Of a DNA stretch of 64,000 bases, positions 7,955-19,120 are shown piece by piece (the first letter of the stretch is position 1; every line of letters begins with the position of its first letter). The stretch spans positions 620,001 through 684,000 of the forward strand of contig NZ_MJBI02000001.1 of the NCBI RefSeq assembly GCF_002742385.2, given 5' to 3'. The DNA is from Macrococcoides goetzii. GTDB taxonomy: Bacteria > Bacillota > Bacilli > Staphylococcales > Staphylococcaceae. The notes below the pieces were generated by a model. The model was not told where the DNA came from. It searched no databases and saw only the letters and a list, made by a program, of their open reading frames with translations. Both the position numbers and the translations under genes were made by a program.

Positions 7955-8012
7955 ATTTTAATTACATTCATGCTGTCTGAACATATTATTGATCATAATT
8001 ATAGAGATTTAA

Positions 8013-8231
8013 TAAGTAAGTGGCTTCAATTTTCTTTTGACGACACTTACTCAAACCATTTTTTCATTTTCGCTAAGTAAGTGGCTTCAAACTTCTTTTG
8101 ACGACACTTACTCAAATCCCTTTTTCATTTTCACTAAGTAAGTGACTTCAAACTTCTTTTGACGACACTTACTCAAATCCCTTTTTCATTTTCACTAAGT
8201 AAGTGACTTCAAACTTCTTTTGACGACACTT
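8013..8231. repeat. Four-copy 61-bp tandem repeat with internal hairpins
   Basis: Copies begin at 8013, 8074, 8135 and 8196 (the last is incomplete). Each has AGTAAGTG, then TTCAAA-CTTC-TTTTGA, then CACTTACT, so each can fold as a stem interrupted by a small internal loop. A spacer ending CATTTTC(A/G)C separates them. Copies 2-4 are nearly identical and copy 1 is more diverged. They fill the 404-base gap between rpmG and katA, which has no gene. Confidence 0.9.
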
Positions 8232-8250
8232 TCAATTAATACAAACAAAA

Positions 8251-8273
8251 CCTGCACCCAAATTGGGTGCAGG
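8251..8273 (-). terminator. Terminator of katA
   Basis: Perfect 9-bp GC-rich stem CCTGCACCC/GGGTGCAGG with a 5-base loop, followed by TTTTGTTTG on the minus strand. Confidence 0.85.
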
Positions 8274-8287
8274 CTTTAAAAATACTT

Positions 8288-9766
8288 TTATTCCCCTACT
8301 AAATCAACTTCATTAATATCAATATTCATGGCAGCTGCTACACCTTGTCCGTATAATGGATCTGCTTTATAGCAGTTTCTAATATGACGGTGTTTAATTG
8401 GTGTTGAAACTTCTTTCATTTCATTAGCTGTATTGATAAATAAACGTTTTTGTTCTTCTGGAGATAATATATTAAATAATCTACCAGGTTGTTCGAAATA
8501 ATTATCATCATCTTCTCTAAAGTTCCATTCATATACTGCACTATCAATTGCTAATGCAGGTTTTTTATACTTTGCATCATCTTGATGGTGTTGATATTGA
8601 TTAGGATAATAATTTGTATGACTACCTAAATTACCATCTACACGCATTGCACCATCTCTAGAAAATGGACATCCCCCTGTAACTGCTTTAGGCGCATTTA
8701 CAGGAATCTGATGATGGTTAACACCTAAACGGTATCTTTGCGCATCACCATAAGAGAATAATCTACCTTGTAACATTTTATCAGGTGAAAAATCTAAACC
8801 TGGAATAATATTTGTCGGTGCAAATGCTGCTTGTTCCACTTCTGCAAAATAATTTTCAGGATTTCTATTTAATTCAAATTCCCCAACTGGTATTAATGGG
8901 TACTCACCTTTATACCATACTTTCGTTAAATCGAATGGATTATCTTTATGATTTCTTGCTTGTTCTTCAGTCATCACCTGAATATACATTTTCCATTTAG
9001 GGAAATCACCCGCTTCAATCGCATTGTATAAGTCACGTTGACTTGATTCACGATCTGTAGCAATAATTTGTGCTGCTTCCTCTGAAGTTAAATTTTCAAT
9101 GCCTTGCTCAGTTCTGAAATGGAATTTCACCCATACACGCTCTCCAGCATCGTTATACATACTGTAAGTATGAGAACCAAATCCATGCATATGACGGAAT
9201 CCTTTTGGAATACCACGATCACTCATTAATATAGTAACTTGGTGTAAAGCTTCAGGTAATGATGTCCAGAAATCCCAGTTACTTTCCGGATTATGCATAT
9301 TTGTTCTTGGATCTCTTTTTACAACATGATTTAAACTAGCAAATAACTTAGGATCACGGAAGAAAAATACCGGTGTATTATTACCGACTAAATCCCAGTT
9401 ACCTTCTTCAGTATAAAATTTTAGTGCAAATCCACGGATATCACGTTCTGCTTCAGCCGCACCACGTTCACCTGCTACCGTTGAAAATCGAGCAAACATT
9501 TGTGTTTGTTTACCAACTTCACTAAAAATCTTAGCATTTGTATACTGAGTAATATCATGCGTTACTGTAAAAGTACCATAAGCGCCACTACCTTTTGCAT
9601 GCATTCTTCTTTCAGGAATAACTTCTCGATCAAAATGTGCCATCTGCTCTAAAAAGAAAATATCCTGCATAACTAATGGGCCACGAGGACCTGCTGTCAT
9701 AGAATTTTCTCTATCGCCAACTGGTGCACCAAACAAACCTCTTAAATGATTATTATTTTCTGTCAT
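8288..9766 (-). CDS. katA: Catalase (haem, clade with staphylococcal KatA)
   Basis: KatA breaks down hydrogen peroxide in the cytoplasm. The start at 9766 ([10 protein letters not shown]) has GGAGG upstream; the open frame extends 12 residues further without support. The 492-residue protein contains the catalytic His segment [24 protein letters not shown], the distal Asn in [12 protein letters not shown], and the haem-Tyr segment [18 protein letters not shown]. The length is that of small-subunit catalases. A perfect PerR box overlaps the promoter, so peroxide or iron status should control it. It is convergent with the rpmG unit, as near S. aureus katA. Confidence 0.96.
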   Translation of the reverse strand: MTENNNHLRGLFGAPVGDRENSMTAGPRGPLVMQDIFFLEQMAHFDREVIPERRMHAKGSGAYGTFTVTHDITQYTNAKIFSEVGKQTQMFARFSTVAGERGAAEAERDIRGFALKFYTEEGNWDLVGNNTPVFFFRDPKLFASLNHVVKRDPRTNMHNPESNWDFWTSLPEALHQVTILMSDRGIPKGFRHMHGFGSHTYSMYNDAGERVWVKFHFRTEQGIENLTSEEAAQIIATDRESSQRDLYNAIEAGDFPKWKMYIQVMTEEQARNHKDNPFDLTKVWYKGEYPLIPVGEFELNRNPENYFAEVEQAAFAPTNIIPGLDFSPDKMLQGRLFSYGDAQRYRLGVNHHQIPVNAPKAVTGGCPFSRDGAMRVDGNLGSHTNYYPNQYQHHQDDAKYKKPALAIDSAVYEWNFREDDDNYFEQPGRLFNILSPEEQKRLFINTANEMKEVSTPIKHRHIRNCYKADPLYGQGVAAAMNIDINEVDLVGE

Positions 9767-9809
9767 ATATTTTTTCCTCCTTGTTGATAACGATAAGAAC
9801 AAGTCTTAT

Positions 9810-9846
9810 TTATAATTATTATAATCTAGAATATATAATAAAGCAA
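9810..9846 (-). promoter_or_regulatory. katA promoter with perfect PerR box
   Basis: -35 TTGCTT (9841-9846), 17-base spacer, -10 TATAAT (9818-9823) on the minus strand. TTATAATTATTATAA (9810-9824) matches the PerR consensus TTATAATNATTATAA exactly and covers the -10. Confidence 0.88.
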
Positions 9847-10029
9847 TTTAATTATTTCTTGAATTTTTTAATAGTGAAAATGCCGGCATTAAGCGATCTA
9901 TCTATACTTTAGTACATGAAAGCATAGACGCATTAAAACTTTTGCTTGATAAATTTTTAGAATAGTCATACAATATAAAACATATTACTTTTATCTTTAT
10001 AAATCAACGGAAGAAAGTTAGGTGTTGTT

Positions 10030-11469
10030 ATGGAAAAGAAGCAGATGGACAGAGATTTAAAAACGCGTCATATATCCATGATTGCGATCGGAGGCTCTAT
10101 TGGTACAGGTCTATTTATGGCAAGTGGTGCTGTAATTTCACAGGCAGGTCCTGGTGGTGCAATCGTCGCATATGCAATTATCGGAATTATGATATATTTT
10201 CTGATGACAGCACTCGGAGAACTTGCTACATTTTATCCTGTATCTGGGGCATTTAATGCTTATGCAAGTCGCTTTATTGATCCTGCTGCCGGGTTTACAG
10301 TAGGCTGGTTATATTGGATTATCTGGAGTTTAGTAACAAGTGTTGATATTTTAACTGCTTCACAAGTATTAAGTTACTGGAAAATTTTTGGAGGTCTTCA
10401 TCCTTTTATATGGTGTCTTATATTTTTAGCTTTATTATTTGCATTAAATGCATTTTCAGTAAAATCATTTGGTGAAGCTGAATACTGGTTCAGTATTATT
10501 AAAGTTACTACAATTATTATCTTCTTAATCATGGGATTATTATTAATCTTCGGGATTATCGGTGGAGAACCTATTGGATTTAAAAATTTCACTATCGGAG
10601 ATGCACCTTTCCATAATGGCATTCTTGGTTTACTTGGGGTACTCGTTGTTGCTGGTTTCTCTTTTGGTGGTACTGAAGTAGTTGCTGTAACTGCAGGAGA
10701 ATCAGAAAACCCACAAGAATCAATGCCGAAAGCAATCAAACAAGTTTTCTGGAGAATTTTATTATTCTACATCGGTTCAATATTTATTATCGCTTGTATT
10801 ATTCCTTATACAGACCCGAGATTATTAAATCAAAATAGCGATGTTGCGATGAGTCCATTTACGATTATCTTTGAAAAGGTCGGCATTCTGTTTGCAGCGT
10901 CAGTTATGAATACTATTATCTTAACAGCTGTATTAAGTGCTGGTAACTCAGGTTTATATGCAACGAGCAGATTACTCTTTTCTTTAAGTCAGGATGGTAA
11001 GGCTCCTCGTTTCTTAGGGAATTTAAATAAGAATAAAATGCCGTTCAATGCGTTACTTGTAACAACAGCATTTATCATTATCATATTAATATATGCCAAT
11101 ATAAATATGGGTGGTTATGGTAAGCTACTAAGCATGGTCGGTTCACTTGTCTTGATTGTTTGGTCAATTAGTATTATCAGTCACATAAGATTACGTCAGG
11201 CAATAAAAGCACAAGGAAAAAGTGTTGATCAGCTGTTACCATTTAAAGCACCACTATATCCAGTCGGTCCGATAATTGTTCTCATAACAATTGCATTTTT
11301 GATGATTGGTCAATCATTTGCTGATATTCAGGCAATGAACTGGGTTAAAGTGTTTGAATCATTCTTACCGTTAATTATTGCGTTAGCCGTATATTTCTCT
11401 TATAAAGTTATACGTAAAGTTAATGTTATCCCAGCTCAAAAAATTAATTTAGATGAACATCAGCTATAA
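10030..11469 (+). CDS. lysP: Amino-acid permease, LysP-like (AAT/APC family)
   Basis: A 479-residue cytoplasmic-membrane carrier with about 12 hydrophobic segments. The N-terminus DLKTRHISMIAIGGSIGTGLF is the APC substrate-binding signature. Long stretches follow E. coli LysP closely: SGAVISQAGPGGA, FGEAEYWFSIIKVTT, AGESENPQESMPKAIKQVFWRILLFY and TAVLSAGNSGLYA. Lysine is therefore the best guess for substrate, though AAT permeases are easily confused. It is a single gene ending at a strong terminator. No lysine riboswitch fits in the roughly 180 bases upstream. Confidence 0.8.
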   Translation: MEKKQMDRDLKTRHISMIAIGGSIGTGLFMASGAVISQAGPGGAIVAYAIIGIMIYFLMTALGELATFYPVSGAFNAYASRFIDPAAGFTVGWLYWIIWSLVTSVDILTASQVLSYWKIFGGLHPFIWCLIFLALLFALNAFSVKSFGEAEYWFSIIKVTTIIIFLIMGLLLIFGIIGGEPIGFKNFTIGDAPFHNGILGLLGVLVVAGFSFGGTEVVAVTAGESENPQESMPKAIKQVFWRILLFYIGSIFIIACIIPYTDPRLLNQNSDVAMSPFTIIFEKVGILFAASVMNTIILTAVLSAGNSGLYATSRLLFSLSQDGKAPRFLGNLNKNKMPFNALLVTTAFIIIILIYANINMGGYGKLLSMVGSLVLIVWSISIISHIRLRQAIKAQGKSVDQLLPFKAPLYPVGPIIVLITIAFLMIGQSFADIQAMNWVKVFESFLPLIIALAVYFSYKVIRKVNVIPAQKINLDEHQL

Positions 11470-11473
11470 AATC

Positions 11474-11506
11474 ACCCTTTACAATGTACTGTACATTGTA
11501 AAGGGT
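11474..11506 (+). terminator. Terminator of the LysP-like permease gene
   Basis: Perfect 16-bp stem (11474-11489 with 11491-11506) around one unpaired base, then TTTCTTTG. The tip would open to a small loop. Confidence 0.85.
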
Positions 11507-11543
11507 TTCTTTGTATAATTATAGTAACAAAGGAGTGATTAGG

Positions 11544-11861
11544 ATGAGTGCAGGACAAACGAACCTATTTGATAATGTATTAAAAACAGATGAAAAATTT
11601 GTTATTGTCGTACAAGGTGTCTACGAAAAGAATGGACAAATCATCAAAAAAATATTAAGAGAATATCCAAGTTTAGATAGTACAGCAATGCACCGTCTAT
11701 TTGAACATTTAAAAGATACTTATCTCTCTGAACCATTTGAAGATCATATGGTATTTTATGATATTTCAGTATACACAAATGAAGATTATGCAGCTGATAA
11801 TCTATTTGCGCATACAAAACGACTACGCGGAAGCAATACATGGACACATACTCCAAAATAA
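11544..11861 (+). CDS. Conserved hypothetical protein, 105 residues
   Basis: The ATG at 11544 has AGGAGTGATTAGG upstream and is preferred to an earlier in-frame ATG at 11511 that lies inside the terminator region. The product is soluble, mixed alpha/beta by composition (FVIVVQGVYEKNGQIIKKIL, then PSLDSTAMHRLFEHLKDTYL and a Tyr/Asp-rich C-terminal part). I recognise no domain and no membrane segment. It is monocistronic, between the permease and the convergent pan genes, and shares a bidirectional terminator with panD. Confidence 0.65.
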   Translation: MSAGQTNLFDNVLKTDEKFVIVVQGVYEKNGQIIKKILREYPSLDSTAMHRLFEHLKDTYLSEPFEDHMVFYDISVYTNEDYAADNLFAHTKRLRGSNTWTHTPK

Positions 11862-11885
11862 AGAGACGTCAAAAGACGTCTCTTT
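11860..11885. terminator. Bidirectional terminator between the orphan gene and panD
   Basis: AAAGAGACGTC (11860-11870) pairs with GACGTCTCTTT (11875-11885) around AAAA. Both genes converge on it. Confidence 0.85.
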
Positions 11886-11887
11886 AT

Positions 11888-12271
11888 TTATAAAACGATT
11901 GTATGTGCAGTTTCATGCAACAATGACTTAATCTTATTATTCTCATCCATTACTGCCACTTTAGGTTCGTGATGTTTCAATTCTTCTTCGTTTAATTGTG
12001 CATAAGAAATAATGATAATAATATCATCAACTTGTACTAAACGGGCTGCAGCACCATTTAAACAAATAACACCACTTCCTCTTTCTCCTGAAATAACATA
12101 CGTTTCAAGACGCGCACCGTTATTATTATTTACGATTTGAACTTTTTCATTAGGTAAAATATCAACTGCATCCAATATGTCCTGATCTATTGTAATACTG
12201 CCAACATAATTTAAATTTGCTTCTGTAACGCGTGCACGGTGAATCTTACCGTTCATCATTGTTCTAATCAC
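11888..12271 (-). CDS. panD: Aspartate 1-decarboxylase
   Basis: PanD makes beta-alanine from aspartate for pantothenate synthesis. It is a pyruvoyl enzyme that cleaves itself between Gly and Ser, and the site is visible as NYVGSITID (Gly24-Ser25). The catalytic region continues with [17 protein letters not shown]. The 127-residue length is normal. It is the last gene of panB-panC-panD; panC ends at the base before its ATG, so the two are likely translationally coupled. The bidirectional hairpin at 11860 ends the transcript. Confidence 0.96.
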   Translation of the reverse strand: MIRTMMNGKIHRARVTEANLNYVGSITIDQDILDAVDILPNEKVQIVNNNNGARLETYVISGERGSGVICLNGAAARLVQVDDIIIIISYAQLNEEELKHHEPKVAVMDENNKIKSLLHETAHTIVL

Positions 12272-13971
<1,700 letters not shown>

Positions 13972-13980
13972 AGTATATAC

Positions 13981-14009
13981 ATTATAGTGTGTAATTGAGT
14001 ATGTGTATA
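13981..14009 (-). promoter_or_regulatory. panB promoter placing the start codon at the transcript 5' end
   Basis: Minus strand: -35 TATACA (14004-14009), 17-base spacer, -10 TATAAT (13981-13986). Only 9 bases separate the -10 from the panB ATG, so the message would begin at or within a few bases of the start codon. Confidence 0.6.
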
Positions 14010-14059
14010 GTTTAATATAATAATATATTAATGAAATAATTTATTATACGAGGAGAATT

Positions 14060-14926
14060 ATGATGAAGAATATAGCAATTATTGGTGCTGGTGCTGTCGG
14101 AAGTATTTTACTGCATCTAATATCAAACGATAAATCTCTTAATATCGATATATTTGCGACAAATAACAGAGACATCAACTTACAAATAGATAATAAAAAA
14201 ATATCGTTACCCTACAAAACACAAATGCTAAAAGAATCATCTAAAAAATACGACGTCATATTTATTACAACAAAAGCTTATACATTAAAAGACATAATAC
14301 CCTATATTGATAATATAACGCACCCTGAAACAACTATTATCATTTGCCAGAATGGTTACTCTCAAACAGAGCGAATAACGCATCCTAACACCTTCCATGC
14401 TGTCGTCTATATTAGCGGACAGAAAAAAGATGATATCGTAATATATTTTAGAGATAATCAACTTGTATTGCCGAACAATGCGCATACTAAAAAACTGCAA
14501 TCGATATTTCTAAATACAGACCTTGATATAACGATTAGCGATGATTATCTTCAACAAATCTGGTTTAAACTGCTTGTTAATCTTGGCATTAACTCAATGA
14601 CAGCATTAACAAAAAATACCGCACAAGTATTAAAAGTAGAGGAAGTTAATCAAGTTTTAAATCAGTTATTAAAAGAAGGGATCAAAGTGGCAAATAAAGA
14701 TGGATTAACATTTAACGATGATACGATAGATGAAATATTAAATATATATAATGGCTATCCTGATCATATGGGCACATCGATGTATTATGATGTACAAGAA
14801 AATGCATTAACAGAATTTGAGTTTATTCAGGGGTATATTTATACACGTGCTAGACATCATCAACTCAATACCCCTATACTAGACATCGTTTATGCACTTT
14901 TAAAAGGATATCAATATAACCGTTGA
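14060..14926 (+). CDS. panE: Ketopantoate reductase (PanE/ApbA family)
   Basis: This enzyme reduces ketopantoate to pantoate with NADPH, the step between PanB and PanC. The N-terminus KNIAIIGAGAVGSILLHL is a Rossmann nucleotide-binding motif; later come ICQNGY and WFKLLVNLGINSMTALT, containing the PanE catalytic Lys and Asn. The 288-residue length is typical. It is transcribed away from panBCD with 88 bases between them, so the whole pathway is encoded here. GAGGAG precedes two adjacent ATGs. The sequence is less conserved than its neighbours, so activity on another 2-keto acid is possible. Confidence 0.85.
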   Translation: MMKNIAIIGAGAVGSILLHLISNDKSLNIDIFATNNRDINLQIDNKKISLPYKTQMLKESSKKYDVIFITTKAYTLKDIIPYIDNITHPETTIIICQNGYSQTERITHPNTFHAVVYISGQKKDDIVIYFRDNQLVLPNNAHTKKLQSIFLNTDLDITISDDYLQQIWFKLLVNLGINSMTALTKNTAQVLKVEEVNQVLNQLLKEGIKVANKDGLTFNDDTIDEILNIYNGYPDHMGTSMYYDVQENALTEFEFIQGYIYTRARHHQLNTPILDIVYALLKGYQYNR

Positions 14927-14930
14927 AAAA

Positions 14931-14962
14931 ACGCAGGTCATAATAAATTTAATGACCTGCGT
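14931..14962. terminator. Bidirectional terminator between panE and the HAD gene
   Basis: ACGCAGGTCAT (14931-14941) pairs with ATGACCTGCGT (14952-14962), with A/T-rich flanks on both sides. Confidence 0.85.
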
Positions 14963-14969
14963 TGTATTA

Positions 14970-15770
14970 TTATAGATATTGTTTAACAATGCGTGCGATT
15001 CCATCCTGATTATGATCATCTGTAATAACATCCGCGATTGCTTTTATATTGTCATTTGCATTACCCATCGCAACACCAAGTCCTGCAAATTCAAGCATAT
15101 CCTTATCGTTATTACTATCTCCGAAAGCCATAACCTCACTTGGTTGAATGCCTAACTTATCAATAAGCTGTTTTAAAACTTTACCTTTAGATACATTTTT
15201 ATTCATAAACTCAAGGAAGAATGGTTTAGAAGTTGTAGCATGGATATCATCGTTAAATTTACCACCGATTGTCTCGTTCATCGCACTAATTTTATCGATA
15301 TCATCAACACCCATTAATTTCGGAACATTATTCTGTACAAATGCTTTCAAATCATCAACAGGCTGCATCGGCAGACCTGTTAATTCATGTTCAACATTCA
15401 TATATTCATGTGTGCCTTCATAAACGATTGTGTTATCGATATATGTTAATACAAAGACATCACGTGCCTTTAAATAATCATAAACTTCATCGAACGACGC
15501 TTTGCTGACATATGTCTCTGCAATACGTTCTCCTGTTTGCATATCTGTTACTTCAGCCCCATTATAGCTTAAGATGTATGATCCATATTCAGCAAGTTTT
15601 AAAGTTTTTGCAGCATCAAGCATACCACCAGTTGGTCTTCCAGATGCAAGTACTACTTTGATGCCTTTTTTCTGTGCCTCAATTAATACTTCTTTCGTTG
15701 AATCCAGAATAGTATTGTCAGATGTTAAAAGTGTATCATCCATATCTAAAACAATCATTTTATATTGCAT
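14970..15770 (-). CDS. Cof-type HAD-superfamily phosphatase
   Basis: A 266-residue HAD hydrolase of the Cof (type IIB) subfamily. Motif I is VLDMDDTLL with the nucleophile Asp, motif II VLASGRPTGGM, and motif III/IV GIQPSEVMAFGDSNNDKDMLEFAGLGVAMGNA. Such enzymes remove phosphate from sugar phosphates, flavin or PLP; the substrate is unknown. The ATG at 15770 is chosen because GGAG sits 8 bases upstream; an in-frame GTG at 15779 overlaps that site. It follows thrB by 47 bases, as in S. aureus from memory, and may share the threonine transcript. Confidence 0.9.
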   Translation of the reverse strand: MQYKMIVLDMDDTLLTSDNTILDSTKEVLIEAQKKGIKVVLASGRPTGGMLDAAKTLKLAEYGSYILSYNGAEVTDMQTGERIAETYVSKASFDEVYDYLKARDVFVLTYIDNTIVYEGTHEYMNVEHELTGLPMQPVDDLKAFVQNNVPKLMGVDDIDKISAMNETIGGKFNDDIHATTSKPFFLEFMNKNVSKGKVLKQLIDKLGIQPSEVMAFGDSNNDKDMLEFAGLGVAMGNANDNIKAIADVITDDHNQDGIARIVKQYL

Positions 15771-15817
15771 TTTCTTCACTCCATATCATTTAATACAGTT
15801 ATCGTATCATAAAATGA

Positions 15818-16702
15818 TTATTTTTCGTATGCGATAACACCATTTACATCAACTTGAATGTGTTTAACTTCACAATTTTGTAACTGATTGAGTTGTTTAA
15901 AGTTTTCATTGAAATGATCTGGGTGACATACGACAAAGATGGACGGACCTGCACCACTTAAAAATGCATAACAATCTCCGGTAATTGCTGCTCTCACCAT
16001 TTCATAATGTGGCACTAAATGTTTACGATATGGTTCATGGTATACATCCTGCATCATCATTTGACCAGCAGTAACGTAATCTTTTGCGTACAATGCTGCA
16101 ATGAGCATATTTCCAATTGCACCTGCTTCAACAGCTTTACTATATTGTAAGCTTGCAGGTAAGGCTTCACGTGCTTCACTTGTTTTTAGTTCATAGTCTG
16201 GAATAACCACCATAATCGGCCATTCAATGACAGGAACCTGTAATGTGCTTGTAGTATTGAGATGTGCATTATAATAGCCTACCACTACACCACCCAATAC
16301 ACTTGGTGCAACATTGTCGGGGTGACCTTCAATTTCAGATAATAGACTTACTTTTTCCTCTTTCGACAAATTAAGATCATAAAAATAATCAATGATTTCA
16401 AGGCTCGCAATTAAAGCTGAACCTGAACTACCTAAACCTCTTGCTAATGGAATATCTGTATGCATAACAACAGAAAAGGATTTTGTTTGTAAATTAAATT
16501 TTTCCATAAAATATGAACAGTATTTACGTATATAATGCTCCTCATTATTTTCTAAACCGGCAAGTTCCTCACCAAAATGCTGGATATTCCATACGTCACT
16601 TTCAGAAACTTCTAATTCTAAATACAGATTAACCGCCATCCCCAATGAATCAAATCCTGGTCCTAAATTCGATGTAGATGCGGGTACTTTTATATATAAC
16701 AT
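15818..16702 (-). CDS. thrB: Homoserine kinase
   Basis: ThrB phosphorylates homoserine, feeding threonine synthase. The 294-residue GHMP kinase starts with IKVPASTSNLGPGFDSLGMAVN, has the ATP-binding PLARGLGSSGSALIA near residue 88, HPDNVAPSVLGG, and a C-terminal FLSGAGPSIFVV. The start codon directly abuts the thrC stop codon with no base between, so translational coupling is likely. Confidence 0.96.
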   Translation of the reverse strand: MLYIKVPASTSNLGPGFDSLGMAVNLYLELEVSESDVWNIQHFGEELAGLENNEEHYIRKYCSYFMEKFNLQTKSFSVVMHTDIPLARGLGSSGSALIASLEIIDYFYDLNLSKEEKVSLLSEIEGHPDNVAPSVLGGVVVGYYNAHLNTTSTLQVPVIEWPIMVVIPDYELKTSEAREALPASLQYSKAVEAGAIGNMLIAALYAKDYVTAGQMMMQDVYHEPYRKHLVPHYEMVRAAITGDCYAFLSGAGPSIFVVCHPDHFNENFKQLNQLQNCEVKHIQVDVNGVIAYEK

Positions 16703-17764
16703 TTAAATCACCGACTCAATATATTTTATGATAGCTTCTTCTTCATTTTTTAATACTTTAGGTTGTACTTCAATTGTATCTATCGCTGTTTGTGGATCTT
16801 TTAGTCCGTTACCTGTTAATACTGCGACGATTCTTTTGCCTTTCGGGAGTTTACCTGCTTTATGGGTCTTAATTAATCCGGCGATGCTTGCGTTACTACC
16901 TGGTTCAGCAAATACACCTTCTTTACTCGTAATGAGTTGATAAGCTGCTAAAATTTCTTCATCAGTTACTGCATCTATTAAACCTGAAGATTCATCTCGT
17001 GCATTTTCAGCGAGTTTCCAGCTTGCAGGATTTCCGATACGAATCGCTGTAGCAATTGTTTCCGGTTTGTCAATCACATGACCTTTTACAATTGGTGCCG
17101 CACCTTCAGCCTGAAAACCAAACATTTGAGGTAATGAAGTACTATGCTTTTCTGCATACTCTTTAAAACCTTTCCAGTATGCAGAAATATTTCCGGCATT
17201 CCCTACTGGAATTGCTAAAATATCTGGAGATGCACCAAGTTGTTCTATCACTTCAAAAGCAGCAGTTTTTTGTCCTTCAAGACGATATGGATTGACTGAA
17301 TTTACGAGTGCGATATCATCTCTTATTTCACTCACTTTTCTAACGATATTTAACGCTTCATCAAAGTTACCTTCAATCGATACAATTTCAGCGCCATAAA
17401 TAATTGCCTGTGCAAGTTTACCCATCGCAATCTTACCTTCTGGAATGACAACGACTGTCTTTAATCCAGCACGTGCTGCATATGCTGCAGCAGATGCAGA
17501 AGTATTACCAGTCGATGCACAGATAACGATTTCCTTACCTTCTTCCTTTGCTTTAGCAACAGCCATCACCATACCTCTATCTTTAAAAGAACCTGTAGGA
17601 TTTGCACCTTCAACTTTTACATACACTTCATTTTCCAGTAATTCTGAAAGATATGGCATATGAATTAATGGTGTGCCACCTTCGTTTAATGTGAGTAATG
17701 GTGTATTTTCATTTATCGGTAAATAGGCTTTGTATTCTTCAAGTAATCCATTCCATCTTTTCAT
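16703..17764 (-). CDS. thrC: Threonine synthase
   Basis: ThrC converts phosphohomoserine to threonine using PLP. I start at 17764 ([17 protein letters not shown]) because a GAAGGTG site lies upstream and the longer frame would overlap hom; this gives 353 residues, the short class of the enzyme. The PLP Lys is in [11 protein letters not shown], the phosphate-binding segment is [11 protein letters not shown], and [11 protein letters not shown] lies near the end. Only one base separates it from the hom stop codon. Confidence 0.96.
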   Translation of the reverse strand: MKRWNGLLEEYKAYLPINENTPLLTLNEGGTPLIHMPYLSELLENEVYVKVEGANPTGSFKDRGMVMAVAKAKEEGKEIVICASTGNTSASAAAYAARAGLKTVVVIPEGKIAMGKLAQAIIYGAEIVSIEGNFDEALNIVRKVSEIRDDIALVNSVNPYRLEGQKTAAFEVIEQLGASPDILAIPVGNAGNISAYWKGFKEYAEKHSTSLPQMFGFQAEGAAPIVKGHVIDKPETIATAIRIGNPASWKLAENARDESSGLIDAVTDEEILAAYQLITSKEGVFAEPGSNASIAGLIKTHKAGKLPKGKRIVAVLTGNGLKDPQTAIDTIEVQPKVLKNEEEAIIKYIESVI

Positions 17765-17765
17765 G

Positions 17766-19001
17766 CTAAACACCTTCGATTCTGTATATTTTGTATATTT
17801 CATTTAATTGATTTAAATAATCTTTAATCGTCTCATAATCCTGTGCATTTATTTCATTACATTCAAGTGCAACAATGCCGTCCTGAACAATATAACGAGA
17901 ATGTTTGATATCTTTTAACATTTTTTCAACATTACTATCAGCAAACAAATCAATCATTAGCAGCAGATTGTGAGATTGATTAGATTGTACTGATTTAGTA
18001 TTTACTTCAAGATGAAGCGGTAAATTATGATTATCTGTGTCAATCATTTCAATAATATGAAGTAAATCACTAACTACTGCACTACCAGTAGCAAGACTTC
18101 CAGCACCTTTACCATAATACATCGTATCGCCTACTGCATTACCGTCAATATAAATTGCGTTATATTCATTTTCAACATGTGCTAATTGGTGCGTTTGTGG
18201 AATAGCTGTTGGTGCTACAGACAACTTAGCAGTTTTTCCATCATATAAACCGTTACCAATTAATTTTATGCGATACCCTAGTTGTTTGGCCAGCTCTATA
18301 TGACTTAAACGTACTTCTCGAATACCTTCTACAGTACAATCCTGTAATTTGTTGAATTGATTAAATGCTAAGTAGCTCATAATCACAACTTTTCTTTGGG
18401 CATCGATACCATCGACATCTGCTGTTGGATCGGCTTCAGCATATCCTAATTCTGTAGCAATTCGCAAAGCTTCTTCATAAGACTGACCTTCATTACTCAT
18501 CTTACTTAAAATAAAATTACTTGTACCATTAAATATACCCATAAAATGTGTTATACCATTAGCACTTAAACCGTAGTTCAATGCATTGATAATCGGAATA
18601 CCACCAGCTACTGCAGCTTCGTATTTTAGTGAAACGCCAGATTCACGGGACGCATTTTCAAGTACTTCTAATCGATCTGCCAGTAAATCTTTATTCGCAG
18701 TTATCACATGAATTTTATTCTGTAATGCTTCTTTAATTAATTCATAAGTGTCATCTATTCCACCCATCACTTCAATAAGAATATCAATGTCGCTATTCAC
18801 GATTGATCTTAAATCTGTTGTTAAGTGATATTGTTCTACATCTATATCACGTTTTTTATTTATATTATGAACACCGATTGCGGTGATAAGTAATTCTGTA
18901 TTAAGCTTTTCTTTAATTTGTTCTTTATTTTCTTCTATGATACGAACAACACCTGTTCCTACTGTTCCTAGTCCGAGTAAGCCAATCTTTAATTGTTTCA
19001 T
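17766..19001 (-). CDS. hom: Homoserine dehydrogenase
   Basis: Hom reduces aspartate semialdehyde to homoserine. The 411-residue protein has the NAD(P) motif [15 protein letters not shown], the nucleotide segment TANKDLLA, and the family signature around [18 protein letters not shown] and [24 protein letters not shown]. The C-terminal 80 residues look like a degenerate ACT-type regulatory domain, where threonine would feed back. It leads the hom-thrC-thrB operon and is divergent from lysC, sharing an intergenic region with overlapping promoters. Confidence 0.95.
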   Translation of the reverse strand: MKQLKIGLLGLGTVGTGVVRIIEENKEQIKEKLNTELLITAIGVHNINKKRDIDVEQYHLTTDLRSIVNSDIDILIEVMGGIDDTYELIKEALQNKIHVITANKDLLADRLEVLENASRESGVSLKYEAAVAGGIPIINALNYGLSANGITHFMGIFNGTSNFILSKMSNEGQSYEEALRIATELGYAEADPTADVDGIDAQRKVVIMSYLAFNQFNKLQDCTVEGIREVRLSHIELAKQLGYRIKLIGNGLYDGKTAKLSVAPTAIPQTHQLAHVENEYNAIYIDGNAVGDTMYYGKGAGSLATGSAVVSDLLHIIEMIDTDNHNLPLHLEVNTKSVQSNQSHNLLLMIDLFADSNVEKMLKDIKHSRYIVQDGIVALECNEINAQDYETIKDYLNQLNEIYKIYRIEGV

Positions 19002-19039
19002 AGCAACCTCCTGTTTCTCTCATAAATACAATTGTACTC

Positions 19040-19088
19040 TTGAAAAAGATTTATATTTATAGTATAACTAAGTCATTAATAAAGTAAA
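19040..19088. promoter_or_regulatory. Overlapping divergent promoters of hom and lysC
   Basis: For lysC: -35 TTGAAA (19040-19045), 17-base spacer, -10 TATAAC (19063-19068). For hom, minus strand: -35 TTTACT (19083-19088), 16-base spacer, -10 TATACT (19061-19066). The two -10 elements share bases 19063-19066. Confidence 0.55.
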
Positions 19089-19120
19089 GCTTAAAATACA
19101 AAAAGAAGAGAGTGTTGTTA

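Noticed and set aside
8013-8231. CRISPR array
   Set aside because: The units are contiguous 61-bp copies whose spacers are also nearly identical, and no cas gene is near.
9850-10029. Lysine riboswitch before the LysP-like permease
   Set aside because: The gap shares space with the katA promoter, and no stem pattern of the L-box is visible.
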